Shown here piece after piece: positions 10,113-18,386 of a DNA stretch of 41,352 nt. Position numbers and translations under genes: made by a program. The DNA is from Parvularculaceae bacterium (GTDB lineage Bacteria > Pseudomonadota > Alphaproteobacteria > Caulobacterales > Parvularculaceae). The notes below the pieces were generated by a model. It did no database searches. It was not told the DNA's origin and saw nothing but the letters and a program-made list of their open reading frames with translations. The stretch spans positions 1-41,352 of the forward strand of contig JAJFFW010000107.1 in NCBI GenBank assembly GCA_021776435.1. Reading direction: 5' to 3'. The first letter of the stretch is position 1, and every line of letters starts with the position of its first letter.

Positions 10113-10665
10113 GGCGAATGTGTACACGCCGCGTCTAAGTGAGCTCTACAGGAACGAAATCCGGGGCGTCATTGGCAAAAAATTCGGGTATGCGAACCCG
10201 ATGATGACGCCGCGCATCGAAAAGATTGTTATCAATATGGGCCTTGGTGACGCCGTCAATGACCGCAAGGTTGTCGATGCCGCGTTGAAGGATCTAACCC
10301 AAATTGCGGGCCAAAGAGCGGTTGTCACTAAAGCGAAGAAATCGATCGCCAACTTTAAATTGCGCGAGAATATGCCGATTGGCGTGAAGGTTACTTTACG
10401 TAAGCACCGTATGTACGAATTCATTGATCGCCTGGTAACGACTGCGTTGCCGCGCGTTCGAGATTTCAGAGGATTGTCGTCGAAAAGTTTTGATGGGCGC
10501 GGCAATTTCGCAATGGGTCTCAAGGAACACATTGTGTTTCCTGAAATTGACTACGACAAAGTTGATAAGATTAGAGGAATGGACATCGTGGTGTGTACGA
10601 CCGCGCAGTCTGATGAAGAGGCGAGAGTGCTTCTTTCTGAGTTTAACTTTCCATTCCGCAAGTAG
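10105..10665 (+). CDS. rplE: 50S ribosomal protein L5
   Basis: 5S rRNA-binding protein of the central protuberance. Start taken at ATG 10105 because [16 protein letters not shown] fits the family. A longer frame from 10075 would add ten residues lying wholly inside rplX. 186 residues with the family blocks [38 protein letters not shown] and [16 protein letters not shown] and a C-terminal [25 protein letters not shown] upstream, inside rplX, can serve as ribosome site. Confidence 0.96.
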   Translation: MAEANVYTPRLSELYRNEIRGVIGKKFGYANPMMTPRIEKIVINMGLGDAVNDRKVVDAALKDLTQIAGQRAVVTKAKKSIANFKLRENMPIGVKVTLRKHRMYEFIDRLVTTALPRVRDFRGLSSKSFDGRGNFAMGLKEHIVFPEIDYDKVDKIRGMDIVVCTTAQSDEEARVLLSEFNFPFRK

Positions 10666-10710
10666 GCAGGGTCCGGACAACACTGGAAACCGGCTTAACG
10701 GAGGCAAGAA

Positions 10711-11016
10711 ATGGCTAAAAAAAGTATGATCGAGCGCAATTTAAAGCGCGAACGTCTTGGCAAGAAGTTTGAATCCAAGCGTGAACGTTTAAAGGCGATC
10801 ATAAAAGATCAGGATACACCAGCTGAGGAACGCTTCATCGCGGCGCTTAAGCTTGCTGAACTTCCGCGCAATTCTTCGAAAACACGTTTTCGGAACCGCT
10901 GTCTTGTGACAGGTCGTCCGCGCGGAGTTTATCGGAAGCTGAAAATGTCGCGTATTGCGCTTCGTGAATTTGGTTCGGACGGTAAAATTCCGGGCTTAGT
11001 GAAATCGAGCTGGTAG
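10711..11016 (+). CDS. rpsN: 30S ribosomal protein S14
   Basis: Head protein near the P-site tRNA. 101 residues, the long zinc-free (C-minus) form: the C-terminal half reads [22 protein letters not shown] with no CxxC pairs. The N-terminus [19 protein letters not shown] is typical of proteobacteria. A GGAGGC ribosome site precedes the ATG. It lies between rplE (45-base gap) and rpsH (14-base gap). Confidence 0.97.
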   Translation: MAKKSMIERNLKRERLGKKFESKRERLKAIIKDQDTPAEERFIAALKLAELPRNSSKTRFRNRCLVTGRPRGVYRKLKMSRIALREFGSDGKIPGLVKSSW

Positions 11017-11030
11017 GGAGAGTTGGAAAA

Positions 11031-11429
11031 ATGTCAATAAACGATCCCATTGGTGATTTGATCACACGTATTCGCAATGCTCAGATGCGGCGTCATTCTG
11101 TAACGGCTGCGCCGGCGTCGAAGCTGCGTGGATGGCTGCTCGATGTTTTGCAGGATGAAGGTTACATCCGAGGCTATTCTCGTGTTGAGAAAGACGGTGA
11201 GAAGCCTCAATTCGAAATTGAATTAAAATATTTCGATGGTGCGCCGGTCATTCAGCAAATCAAACGTATTTCGAAACCCGGACGCCGAGTCTATTCATCC
11301 GTGGGCGATCTTACGACGGTTCGCAATGGCCTGGGCATCTCAATTATTTCGACGCCAAAGGGCGTCATGTCTGATACCGCTGCTCGTGACGCCAATGTTG
11401 GCGGCGAAGTGCTGTGTCAGGTTTATTAA
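11031..11429 (+). CDS. rpsH: 30S ribosomal protein S8
   Basis: Central-domain 16S rRNA binder; in E. coli it represses the spc operon by binding a 16S mimic near the rplE start. 132 residues. It begins [17 protein letters not shown], has the [20 protein letters not shown] block, and ends with [16 protein letters not shown] and GGEVLCQVY, the standard RNA-binding C-terminus. I did not find a convincing S8-site mimic around the rplE start here, but that needs folding to judge. Confidence 0.97.
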   Translation: MSINDPIGDLITRIRNAQMRRHSVTAAPASKLRGWLLDVLQDEGYIRGYSRVEKDGEKPQFEIELKYFDGAPVIQQIKRISKPGRRVYSSVGDLTTVRNGLGISIISTPKGVMSDTAARDANVGGEVLCQVY

Positions 11430-11449
11430 CGGTTTAGGAGGCGAGGGTC

Positions 11450-11983
11450 ATGTCCCGTATTGGCAAGAAGCCCGTACCAGTTCCGAGCGGCGTCACAGCG
11501 ACCGTGAACGGTCAGGTCGTGAAGGCCAAAGGCCCGAAAGGCGAACTTGAGTTTGTCGTGAATGATCTGTGCAATGTATCGCTTGAAGGTGATGCAGTGT
11601 CAGTGATGCCTATTGATAATACGAAACCTGCGCGTTCAATGTGGGGTACGAGCCGTACCCGGATTGCGAATTTGCTAGACGGCGTAGCCGGCGAGTTCAA
11701 AAAAGAACTTGAATTGGTCGGTGTCGGTTACCGCGCGCAGATGAAGGGGGCGGCTCTTAATCTTACTCTCGGTCATTCGCATGATATCAATTTTGTCGTA
11801 CCAGACGGTGTCGAGATTCAAACACCTAAGCCGACAGAGATTATCATTTCTGGCATTGATAAACAAAGGGTGGGACAAACAGCCGCCGAAATCCGCGCGT
11901 TTCGCCCACCTGAGCCCTACAAGGGTAAAGGCGTTAAGTACAAAGATGAATTTATCTTCCGCAAGGAAGGTAAGAAGAAGTAA
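11450..11983 (+). CDS. rplF: 50S ribosomal protein L6
   Basis: Two-domain protein at the factor-binding site of the 50S subunit. The 177-residue length is typical. It begins [15 protein letters not shown], contains [16 protein letters not shown] in the domain linker and ends with [29 protein letters not shown], with the conserved [11 protein letters not shown]-contact motif. A strong GGAGGCGAGG precedes the ATG. A 24-base spacer leads to rplR. Confidence 0.97.
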   Translation: MSRIGKKPVPVPSGVTATVNGQVVKAKGPKGELEFVVNDLCNVSLEGDAVSVMPIDNTKPARSMWGTSRTRIANLLDGVAGEFKKELELVGVGYRAQMKGAALNLTLGHSHDINFVVPDGVEIQTPKPTEIIISGIDKQRVGQTAAEIRAFRPPEPYKGKGVKYKDEFIFRKEGKKK

Positions 11984-12007
11984 CGGCCGAGCATTAAGGA
12001 TAAGTCC

Positions 12008-12373
12008 ATGGCTGACACAGCTAAAAATAAGTTACAAAAGCGCGCTCAACGTACGCGGGGTAAACTCGCTCGCGTTTCCAAAGATCGGGTGCGGCTTTCT
12101 GTTTTCCGGTCGTCGAAGAATATATCTGCGCAGATCATCGATGATACGAAGGGGCTAACAATCGTTGCCGCATCTTCGTTAGACACAAATTTGAGAGAAA
12201 CCCTTGCTAAGGGTTCGGATAAAAATGCCGCTGCCATAGTCGGGAAGGCGATTGCCGAACGCGCTATCGAGGCTGGCGTTAAGAATGTCGTTTTTGATCG
12301 CGGAGGCTATATTTTCCATGGCCGTGTCAAAGCACTAGCGGATGCCGCGCGTGAAGCCGGCTTGAACTTCTAA
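12008..12373 (+). CDS. rplR: 50S ribosomal protein L18
   Basis: 5S rRNA-binding protein. 121 residues: a basic N-terminal tail ([41 protein letters not shown]) followed by the globular domain with [48 protein letters not shown]. Both are standard, including the VFDRGG.YHGR-like signature. It lies between rplF and rpsE in the usual spc order, 22 bases before rpsE. Confidence 0.97.
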   Translation: MADTAKNKLQKRAQRTRGKLARVSKDRVRLSVFRSSKNISAQIIDDTKGLTIVAASSLDTNLRETLAKGSDKNAAAIVGKAIAERAIEAGVKNVVFDRGGYIFHGRVKALADAAREAGLNF

Positions 12374-12395
12374 GGGAATACCAGGGAGATTTCGA

Positions 12396-12965
12396 ATGGC
12401 GCGTGAAGATAAACGCGGACGAGGCCGAGGCCGAGGCGAACGTGAAGAGCGCGACGAGTTTGTCGACAAGCTTGTCGCGATCAATCGCGTCGCGAAAGTT
12501 GTCAAAGGCGGTAAAAACTTCGGCTTTGCGGCTCTGGTTGTCGTTGGTGATCAAAAAGGACGAGTCGGATTTGGCAAGGGCAAAGCGAGAGAAGTGCCTG
12601 AAGCGATCCGCAAAGCAACTCAAGAAGCCAAGCGCAACTTGATTCGTGTGCCGTTGCGGGAAGGCCGGACGCTTCACCATGATGGTCGAGGCCGTCATGG
12701 CGCCGGTAAGGTGATCTTACGCTCTGCGCCTCCGGGTACCGGAATCATTGCTGGCGGGCCGATGCGCGCCATATTTGAGACGCTTGGCGTCCAGGATGTC
12801 GTGGCGAAATCGATGGGTTCTTCGAACCCGTATAACATGGTGCGCGCCACAGTTGACGCGCTTAAGGATCAAACCAATCCGCGGTCGATTGCTTCCAAAC
12901 GCGGTAAGAAGGTCTCAGAGGTTCTCGCACGCCGGGCCGGTAATGGCGCGGCGGACGCTGCGTAA
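12396..12965 (+). CDS. rpsE: 30S ribosomal protein S5
   Basis: Decoding-accuracy protein at the mRNA entry channel. 189 residues. An Arg/Gly/Glu-rich N-terminal extension (residues 1-20) precedes the double-stranded RNA binding fold ([33 protein letters not shown]) and the C-terminal domain with [36 protein letters not shown]. Such charged extensions are common in alphaproteobacterial S5. Gaps of 22 and 11 bases to rplR and rpmD. Confidence 0.97.
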   Translation: MAREDKRGRGRGRGEREERDEFVDKLVAINRVAKVVKGGKNFGFAALVVVGDQKGRVGFGKGKAREVPEAIRKATQEAKRNLIRVPLREGRTLHHDGRGRHGAGKVILRSAPPGTGIIAGGPMRAIFETLGVQDVVAKSMGSSNPYNMVRATVDALKDQTNPRSIASKRGKKVSEVLARRAGNGAADAA

Positions 12966-12976
12966 AGGATTGAACA

Positions 12977-13165
12977 ATGGCTGCGAAGAAAACAATTAAA
13001 GTGCGCCAGACAGGCAGCCCGATCAGGCGGTCCAAAGATCAGCGCGCAACGCTGGTTGGCCTCGGGCTCAATAAGATGGGTCGCGTTAGAGAGCTTGAAG
13101 ATACGCCTTCGGTGCGTGGCATGGTCGCTAAAGTGTCCCATTTGGTCAAAGTTCTGGACGACTAG
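12977..13165 (+). CDS. rpmD: 50S ribosomal protein L30
   Basis: Small 50S protein, 62 residues, absent from some bacterial lineages but usual in alphaproteobacteria. It reads [55 protein letters not shown], matching the family through the LGLNKM and TPSVRGM motifs. It lies 11 bases after rpsE and 62 bases before rplO. Confidence 0.96.
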   Translation: MAAKKTIKVRQTGSPIRRSKDQRATLVGLGLNKMGRVRELEDTPSVRGMVAKVSHLVKVLDD

Positions 13166-13227
13166 GTTTTAAGCGGGCGAGGCGACTGTTATCGGATGAC
13201 AGTGCGCCGCAAGTCCAAGGAGGCGAA

Positions 13228-13698
13228 ATGAAGCTCAACGATCTTTCCGATAATAAAGGCGCCCGCAAGGAGCGCATGCGCGTTGGACGCGGTATCGGTT
13301 CTGGCAAAGGGAAAACCGGCGGTCGCGGTGTGAAGGGACAGAAATCCCGCTCCGGCGTGAGTGGTATTCGCGCATATGAAGGCGGTCAGATGCCGCTCTA
13401 TATGCGCCTTCCCAAACGTGGCTTTAACAAGCCAAACCGAGCGAAACACGCTGAAGTTAATGTTGGCCGACTCCAGTCTGCGATTGATGCGGGCAAGCTT
13501 GATGCTGGCAAAAAGATTGATGCGGCTTCTCTGCAAGAGGCGGGCGTCATTCGACGGGCGCTTGATGGCATCCGGGTGCTTGGAATTGGTGAGCTGACAT
13601 CAAAGATTGAGGTCGAAGCTGTTCACGTCTCTGCGTCTGCCAAGGCGGCGATTGAAAAAGCCGGCGGCACGGTGACTGAAACCAGGACCGAAAAATAA
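13228..13698 (+). CDS. rplO: 50S ribosomal protein L15
   Basis: Late-assembly 50S protein. 156 residues with the Gly/Arg-rich N-terminal half ([30 protein letters not shown], about 12-41) and the [16 protein letters not shown] motif, then a globular C-terminal half ending in [15 protein letters not shown] strong AAGGAGG ribosome site precedes the ATG. It is followed by a 91-base spacer with a stem-loop before secY, the longest gap inside the spc block. Confidence 0.97.
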   Translation: MKLNDLSDNKGARKERMRVGRGIGSGKGKTGGRGVKGQKSRSGVSGIRAYEGGQMPLYMRLPKRGFNKPNRAKHAEVNVGRLQSAIDAGKLDAGKKIDAASLQEAGVIRRALDGIRVLGIGELTSKIEVEAVHVSASAKAAIEKAGGTVTETRTEK

Positions 13699-13708
13699 TG
13701 ACCAGCAA

Positions 13709-13735
13709 GCGGTTGCGTCTTGATGGGGCAACCGC
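13709..13735 (+). promoter_or_regulatory. Stem-loop in the rplO-secY spacer
   Basis: GCGGTTGC (13709-13716) is a perfect inverted repeat of GCAACCGC (13728-13735) with an 11-base loop. It starts ten bases after the rplO stop and no U-run follows, so it is not a standard terminator. It may be an RNase processing or mRNA-stability element that sets secY expression below that of the ribosomal genes. The stem is seen; the role is a guess. Confidence 0.45.
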
Positions 13736-13789
13736 CACATGGGACTTCTGGCGAATTAGCGCCGACGTTCACAGGTGAAATGAGCGATT

Positions 13790-15139
13790 ATGACATCCGC
13801 CGCTGAGCAGTTTGCTTCGAATATTAATCTGTCTTCTTTCGCCAAAGCGAAAGAGCTGAAGAAGCGGTTGCTTTTCACGCTCGGTGCTTTGATTGTTTTC
13901 CGGCTGGGAACTTATATCCCGATTCCCGGCATTAATTCTGAAGCGTTTTCATCGGTCTTTCAGACGCAAACCGGCGGTCTTCTTGGGACACTGAATATTT
14001 TTGCCGGCGGCGCTGTTGAGCGGATGGCGATCTTCGCGCTTAACATCATGCCTTATATTTCCGCATCAATTATCATGCAGTTGATGACGGCAGTGATTCC
14101 TTCGCTCGAAGCGATCAAGAAAGAAGGCGAGCAGGGGCGTCGTCAAATCAATCAATATACGCGCTATTTAACGGTGTTCCTGGCCACAATGCAGGGCTAT
14201 TTTATTGCCGTTAGCCTGCAGACAAATTCCGGCGCCGGCATTCCTGTCGTCAGCGATCCCGGCCCATTTTTTCTTCTAACAACAGTTGTTACACTCGTCG
14301 GCGGTGTGATGTTCTTGTTGTGGCTTGGCGAACAAGTGACGGCGCGTGGCGTCGGAAATGGCGTATCCCTGATCATTTTTGCAGGGATTGTCGCTGAACT
14401 GCCGCGAGCGGCTGCAGGTCTGCTTGATCAGGGCAGAGCGGGGGGGATCCCAGGCGGGGTTGTCGTTGCGATTATTCTGCTGACGCTCGGGCTCGTTGCA
14501 TTCGTCGTTTTTATGGAACGCTCACAGCGGCGTATCATCGTGCAATATCCGCGCCGGCAGGTCGGGCAGCGGATGACGCAAGGCGAAAAGTCTCACCTTC
14601 CCTTGAAACTGAACTCCGCAGGTGTGATTCCACCCATCTTCGCCTCATCACTGCTTCTTCTTCCAGCAACCGCGCTCGGCGCCATCGGTGATGGTGCGCC
14701 GGACTGGCTGCAGAGTTTTGGGATTATGTTTGCGCCCGGCAGACCGCTTTATATAGCGATTTATGCGCTCGGTATTATTGCTTTTACGTTCGTTTACACA
14801 TCGGTGGTTTTCAACGTGGAAGATGTCGCCGATAATTTGAAAAAGCACGGCGGATTTATTCAAGGCTATCGGCCAGGCCCGCGCACATCTGATTATCTCG
14901 ACCATGTATTGAGTCGTTTAACTGTCATCGGTGCGCTGTATTTGACTTTTGTCTGCATTCTGCCAGAGATTTTAAAATCGGGGATGGGCTTTTCGATTCC
15001 GGTTTATATTGGCGGCACATCTTTGCTCATTGTTGTCTCGGTGACGCTTGATACGGTCGGCCAAATTCAAGGCCACCTCCTGGCTCAGCAATATGAAAGC
15101 CTGATCAAGAAATCGAAGCTCAGAGGAGGGCGGCGATGA
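13790..15139 (+). CDS. secY: Preprotein translocase subunit SecY
   Basis: Channel subunit of the SecYEG translocon in the inner membrane. 449 residues with ten predicted membrane segments, the first about residues 24-42. The plug/TM2 region (GGLLGTLNIFAGGAVERMAIFALNIMPYISASIIMQL) is intact. So are the cytosolic loop ERSQRRIIVQYPRRQ (SecA/ribosome contact) and the late loop VADNLKKHGGFIQGYRPG. Last gene of the spc block; its TGA overlaps the adk ATG (ATGA). rpmJ, which follows secY in enterics, is not here. Confidence 0.98.
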   Translation: MTSAAEQFASNINLSSFAKAKELKKRLLFTLGALIVFRLGTYIPIPGINSEAFSSVFQTQTGGLLGTLNIFAGGAVERMAIFALNIMPYISASIIMQLMTAVIPSLEAIKKEGEQGRRQINQYTRYLTVFLATMQGYFIAVSLQTNSGAGIPVVSDPGPFFLLTTVVTLVGGVMFLLWLGEQVTARGVGNGVSLIIFAGIVAELPRAAAGLLDQGRAGGIPGGVVVAIILLTLGLVAFVVFMERSQRRIIVQYPRRQVGQRMTQGEKSHLPLKLNSAGVIPPIFASSLLLLPATALGAIGDGAPDWLQSFGIMFAPGRPLYIAIYALGIIAFTFVYTSVVFNVEDVADNLKKHGGFIQGYRPGPRTSDYLDHVLSRLTVIGALYLTFVCILPEILKSGMGFSIPVYIGGTSLLIVVSVTLDTVGQIQGHLLAQQYESLIKKSKLRGGRR

Positions 15140-15729
15140 TCCTGATCCTTCTTGGCGCCCCGGGTGCAGGCAAAGGTACGCAAGCAAAATTGATCACCGA
15201 GAAATACGGCATTCCACAGCTTTCCACCGGTGATATGTTGCGCGCTGCGCGCGATAGCGGGACGGAACTCGGCGAGCGGGTTAAAGCCATCATTGTGCGT
15301 GGTGATCTCGTATCGGACGAGATCATTGAGGAAATCCTCACCGACAGAATTGGGCAGGCGGATTGCACCGAAGGGTTCATTCTTGATGGCGCCGTGCGTA
15401 CGACCGGGCAAGCCGAGATGATCGACCGGGTTCTTGCAGCGCGCGGACGCGCACTGGATCTGGTCATCGAACTGACTGTAGATGAAGAAGAATTGGCCAA
15501 TCGGTTGCGCAACCGTATGGCGGAAGCGAAGGCGCAAGGCGCTCCTCAACGAGAAGATGACAATGAGGAGACCTTTCGGCATCGCCAGAAAGTGTATCGA
15601 GATCTAACTGCGCCGCTGATTCCCTATTATGAGGCCCAGGGGAAACTGCGAAAAGTGGATGGGATGGGCCAGATTGATGACGTATCGGTGGGAATTGACG
15701 CCGTTTTGACGAATTTTAACGCTGCATGA
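15136..15729 (+). CDS. adk: Adenylate kinase (variant FPRT motif)
   Basis: Interconverts ATP + AMP and two ADP in the cytosol. 197 residues, short-LID form: the LID lacks the zinc finger and reads RLRNRMAEAKAQGAPQREDDNEETFRHR. The P-loop GAPGAGKGT (7-15), the AMP-binding STGDMLRAA (about 29-37) and the LVSDEI motif are normal. The nearly invariant DGFPRT motif is instead DGAVRT (residues 84-89, bases 15385-15402): Phe86-Pro87 are Ala-Val, while Arg88 is kept. Homology is clear, but kinetics may differ from textbook Adk. It overlaps secY by ATGA and is followed by a 173-base structured spacer before rpsM. Confidence 0.95.
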   Translation: MILILLGAPGAGKGTQAKLITEKYGIPQLSTGDMLRAARDSGTELGERVKAIIVRGDLVSDEIIEEILTDRIGQADCTEGFILDGAVRTTGQAEMIDRVLAARGRALDLVIELTVDEEELANRLRNRMAEAKAQGAPQREDDNEETFRHRQKVYRDLTAPLIPYYEAQGKLRKVDGMGQIDDVSVGIDAVLTNFNAA

Positions 15730-15750
15730 CGCAGTGAAGGCGAGAAACAG

Positions 15751-15778
15751 TTGACGGCGGGCCCGGCGCGATTATACC
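15751..15778 (+). promoter_or_regulatory. Promoter-like sequence upstream of rpsM
   Basis: TTGACG (15751-15756) and TATACC (15773-15778) are spaced by 16 bases, a fair match to a housekeeping sigma-70-type promoter, in the 173-base gap between adk and rpsM. An internal promoter for the rpsM-rpsK-rpoA-rplQ group would make sense. Only the sequence match supports it. Confidence 0.4.
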
Positions 15779-15837
15779 TACGCGCCTCCGCCAGACTGGA
15801 GTGACGCTCGCTCGGCCCCTTTTTATAGAGGCGCGCC
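15765..15837 (+). promoter_or_regulatory. Structured leader before rpsM
   Basis: Alternative stems are visible. GGCGCG (15765-15770) pairs with CGCGCC (15781-15786) around the candidate -10 box. CGCGCCTC (15781-15788) is also an 8-base inverted repeat of GAGGCGCG (15828-15835), which follows a CCCCTTTTT run. GGCGCGCC (15830-15837) is itself a palindrome. The two pairings use the same bases and are mutually exclusive, which would suit a switch. In E. coli S4 represses the alpha operon through a pseudoknot at rpsM; homology to that is not shown here. Confidence 0.4.
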
Positions 15838-15902
15838 GGTGCGGGCTCTGTTGTTTGGTTTAAAGCGCCGAAAGGCGGAGAGATAAAGAAGAGGTAGGAC
15901 CC

Positions 15903-16271
15903 GTGGCTCGGATCGCAGGCGTCAACATTCCGACGAACAAGCGCGTAACCATTGCGCTTCGCTATATTCATGGTATCGGCGCGACGAAAGCGGCCGATAT
16001 CTGCGATACTGTGGGCATTCCGCCTGAGCGGCGCGTGCATGACCTTTCTGACGCCGAAGTCTTGCAGATCCGCGAGGCGATCGATCGTGATTATATGGTT
16101 GAGGGCGATTTACGCCGCGATGTGGCGGTGAATATTAAACGGTTGATGGATCAGGGCTGCTATCGGGGGCTTCGCCATCGTCGCGGTCTGCCAGTACGCG
16201 GTCAGCGCACGCACACCAATGCGCGCACCCGCAAAGGCCCCGCCAGACCGATCGCCGGCAAGAAGAAGTAA
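15903..16271 (+). CDS. rpsM: 30S ribosomal protein S13
   Basis: Head protein forming bridges B1a/b with the 50S subunit. 122 residues from a GTG start at 15903, preceded by AGAGGTAGGA. The product reads [25 protein letters not shown] and has the [29 protein letters not shown] block with a basic C-terminus. GTG is also the initiator of E. coli rpsM, where it is part of the S4-regulated structure. First gene of the alpha block; rpsK follows after 12 bases. Confidence 0.97.
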   Translation: MARIAGVNIPTNKRVTIALRYIHGIGATKAADICDTVGIPPERRVHDLSDAEVLQIREAIDRDYMVEGDLRRDVAVNIKRLMDQGCYRGLRHRRGLPVRGQRTHTNARTRKGPARPIAGKKK

Positions 16272-16283
16272 GGAATTATCGTA

Positions 16284-16679
16284 ATGGCAAAAGCCCCGAC
16301 CCAAACGCGTGTCCGGCGTCGTGAACGCAAGAACATCTCTTCAGGCGTCGTTCATGTGAACTCCTCGTTCAACAACACCATGGTGACCATCACTGATGAA
16401 CAGGGAAACACAATTTCCTGGTCGTCGTCGGGCGGCATGGGATTTAAAGGTTCGCGCAAGTCTACTCCTTACGCCGCGCAGCTTGCAGCTGAGGATGCTG
16501 CCAAGAAAGCTATGGATCATGGCCTTAAGACAGTGAATGTCCAGGTTCGTGGTCCTGGTTCAGGTCGCGAAAGCGCGCTCCGCGCGCTACAAACAGTTGG
16601 CCTGACTGTACAAATGATCCGCGATGTTACCCCGATTCCTCATAATGGCTGCCGCCCGCGTAAGCGCCGGCGCGTTTAA
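16284..16679 (+). CDS. rpsK: 30S ribosomal protein S11
   Basis: Platform protein near the E-site mRNA. 131 residues: [50 protein letters not shown], then [18 protein letters not shown] and the C-terminal [16 protein letters not shown], all canonical. In enterics rpsD would follow; here the next gene is rpoA after 47 bases, the usual alphaproteobacterial arrangement. Confidence 0.97.
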   Translation: MAKAPTQTRVRRRERKNISSGVVHVNSSFNNTMVTITDEQGNTISWSSSGGMGFKGSRKSTPYAAQLAAEDAAKKAMDHGLKTVNVQVRGPGSGRESALRALQTVGLTVQMIRDVTPIPHNGCRPRKRRRV

Positions 16680-16726
16680 TTTGATTAGAAACCGGTTGCC
16701 GATAATGCGACCCCGCCCGATGGAGC

Positions 16727-17746
16727 ATGACTGCAGTGCTTGAGAAAAACTGGCAAGAACTTATTCGACCGACCAAGCTCGACGTTAACTATGGCGCCGA
16801 TCCTGGTCGTAAAGCGACGATTGTCGCACAACCGCTTGAGCGTGGTTTCGGCCTTACGCTTGGGAACTCACTCCGCCGTATCCTACTGTCGTCGCTGCAA
16901 GGCGCCGCGGTGACATCGATCCAGATCGACGGCGTTGTGCATGAGTTTTCATCGATACCCGGCGTGCGTGAAGACGTCACAGACATCGTCCTCAATGTTA
17001 AGCAGCTTGCCTTGCGCATGCATGCTGAAGGACCCCGTCGTCTTCTCCTTAAGAAGGACACGGCAGGACCTGTGACAGGCGCCGATATCGAAGACACGGC
17101 CGCAGTTGAGATCCTCAACAAGAATCACGTGATTTGTCATCTTGATGAAGGCGCGTCGCTTCGCATGGAGCTGGTTGTCAATATTGGCAAAGGCTACGTT
17201 CCTGCGGATCGCAACCGGCCTGAAGATGCGCCGATCGGGCTTATTCCTGTGGATAGTCTTTTCAGCCCCGTCAATCGCGTCGCCTACCGGGTTGAGAACA
17301 CCCGTGAAGGTCAGGTGCTTGATTATGATCGACTGATCATCGAGATCGAAACTGATGGTTCTGTGACTCCGGACGATTCGGCAGCCTATGCCGCGCGCAT
17401 CCTTCAAGATCAATTGCAGATCTTCGTCAATTTCGATGAACCGAAGAAGGATGTTAGTGAGAGTGCTCGTGAAGAGCTGCCATTCAATCCAGCCCTTCTG
17501 CGTAAGGTTGATGAGCTTGAACTGTCGGTCCGTTCCGCTAACTGTCTCAAGAACGATAACATCGTTTATATCGGTGACTTGATTCAGAAGACTGAAGCGG
17601 AGATGCTCCGCACACCGAATTTTGGTCGCAAGTCCCTTAATGAAATTAAAGAGGTGCTCGCAACTCTTGGCCTCCATCTTGGGATGGACGTGCCGGATTG
17701 GCCGCCGGACAACATTGAAGACCTTGCAAAGAAGTATGAAGAGTAG
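16727..17746 (+). CDS. rpoA: RNA polymerase alpha subunit
   Basis: Scaffold for polymerase assembly and contact for UP elements and activators. 339 residues. The N-terminal dimerisation domain includes [26 protein letters not shown] (about 38-63) and the [14 protein letters not shown] loop. The acidic linker ([15 protein letters not shown]) leads to the C-terminal domain [45 protein letters not shown]. The SVRSANCLK stretch contains the DNA-contact Arg (E. coli R265). Translation starts at ATG 16727 (MTAVLEKNW); the upstream GATGGAGC gives a plausible ribosome site. Confidence 0.98.
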   Translation: MTAVLEKNWQELIRPTKLDVNYGADPGRKATIVAQPLERGFGLTLGNSLRRILLSSLQGAAVTSIQIDGVVHEFSSIPGVREDVTDIVLNVKQLALRMHAEGPRRLLLKKDTAGPVTGADIEDTAAVEILNKNHVICHLDEGASLRMELVVNIGKGYVPADRNRPEDAPIGLIPVDSLFSPVNRVAYRVENTREGQVLDYDRLIIEIETDGSVTPDDSAAYAARILQDQLQIFVNFDEPKKDVSESAREELPFNPALLRKVDELELSVRSANCLKNDNIVYIGDLIQKTEAEMLRTPNFGRKSLNEIKEVLATLGLHLGMDVPDWPPDNIEDLAKKYEE

Positions 17747-17781
17747 CCTGACGCACACCGTCAGCTTGAGGAGATAAAGCC

Positions 17782-18219
17782 ATGCGACACGGAATGGCGC
17801 ACCGCAAATTAAACCGCACCCACGAACATCGCCAGGCGATGTTCGCCAATATGGCTGTGGCGCTCATCAAACATGAGCAAATCACGACGACTCTGCCCAA
17901 GGCGAAAGAGCTTCGCCCGATCGTCGAGAAGCTAGTGACGCTGGCTAAGAATGGTCACGAAAACGAAGGTAAGGCGTTGCATATGCGCCGGCTCGCCATC
18001 TCGCGCTTGCGAGATAAGGATATGGCGAAGAAGCTTTTTGAAACGCTGGGCCCGCGTTACGCCGAGCGCAATGGCGGCTATATTCGCATTATGAAGGCCG
18101 GTTTCCGCTACGGAGACAACGCACCGATGGCGGTCATTGAGTTCGTTGATCGTGATGAAAGCGCTAAAGGTCTCGATTCCGGTCCCGTCATGGGCGCCGT
18201 CGAGGATGACGGGGAATAG
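17782..18219 (+). CDS. rplQ: 50S ribosomal protein L17
   Basis: Tunnel-exit rim protein. 145 residues: [53 protein letters not shown] is highly conserved, as is the [35 protein letters not shown] segment. A short acidic tail of roughly 20 residues follows. A GAGGAG ribosome site precedes the ATG. It closes the ribosomal supercluster and a strong intrinsic terminator follows 50 bases after its stop. Confidence 0.97.
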   Translation: MRHGMAHRKLNRTHEHRQAMFANMAVALIKHEQITTTLPKAKELRPIVEKLVTLAKNGHENEGKALHMRRLAISRLRDKDMAKKLFETLGPRYAERNGGYIRIMKAGFRYGDNAPMAVIEFVDRDESAKGLDSGPVMGAVEDDGE

Positions 18220-18268
18220 GCCCTCTCGCGTAAGCCTTGGCAAAGGCCATGATTACAGGGATTTTAGG

Positions 18269-18298
18269 AAGGCGGCCTCATGGCCGCCTTTTTCTTTT
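18269..18298 (+). terminator. Intrinsic terminator after rplQ
   Basis: AAGGCGGCC (18269-18277) is perfectly complementary to GGCCGCCTT (18282-18290) with a four-base TCAT loop, followed by TTTCTTTT. It is the strongest terminator in the window and ends the str-S10-spc-alpha transcript about 90 bases before the degP-type gene. Confidence 0.9.
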
Positions 18299-18386
18299 AC
18301 CGGAATTAGCGCAACTTATCCTACACCATGAAGACAGGCGTATAGTGGACGCGTAATCAGAGCGTTGTGAAGTGATAGAGGGTGTC

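Noticed and set aside
9303-10127. - strand ORF of 274 codons across rpsQ, rplN and rplX
   Set aside because: Antisense to three conserved ribosomal genes and a spacer; composition follows the opposite strand.
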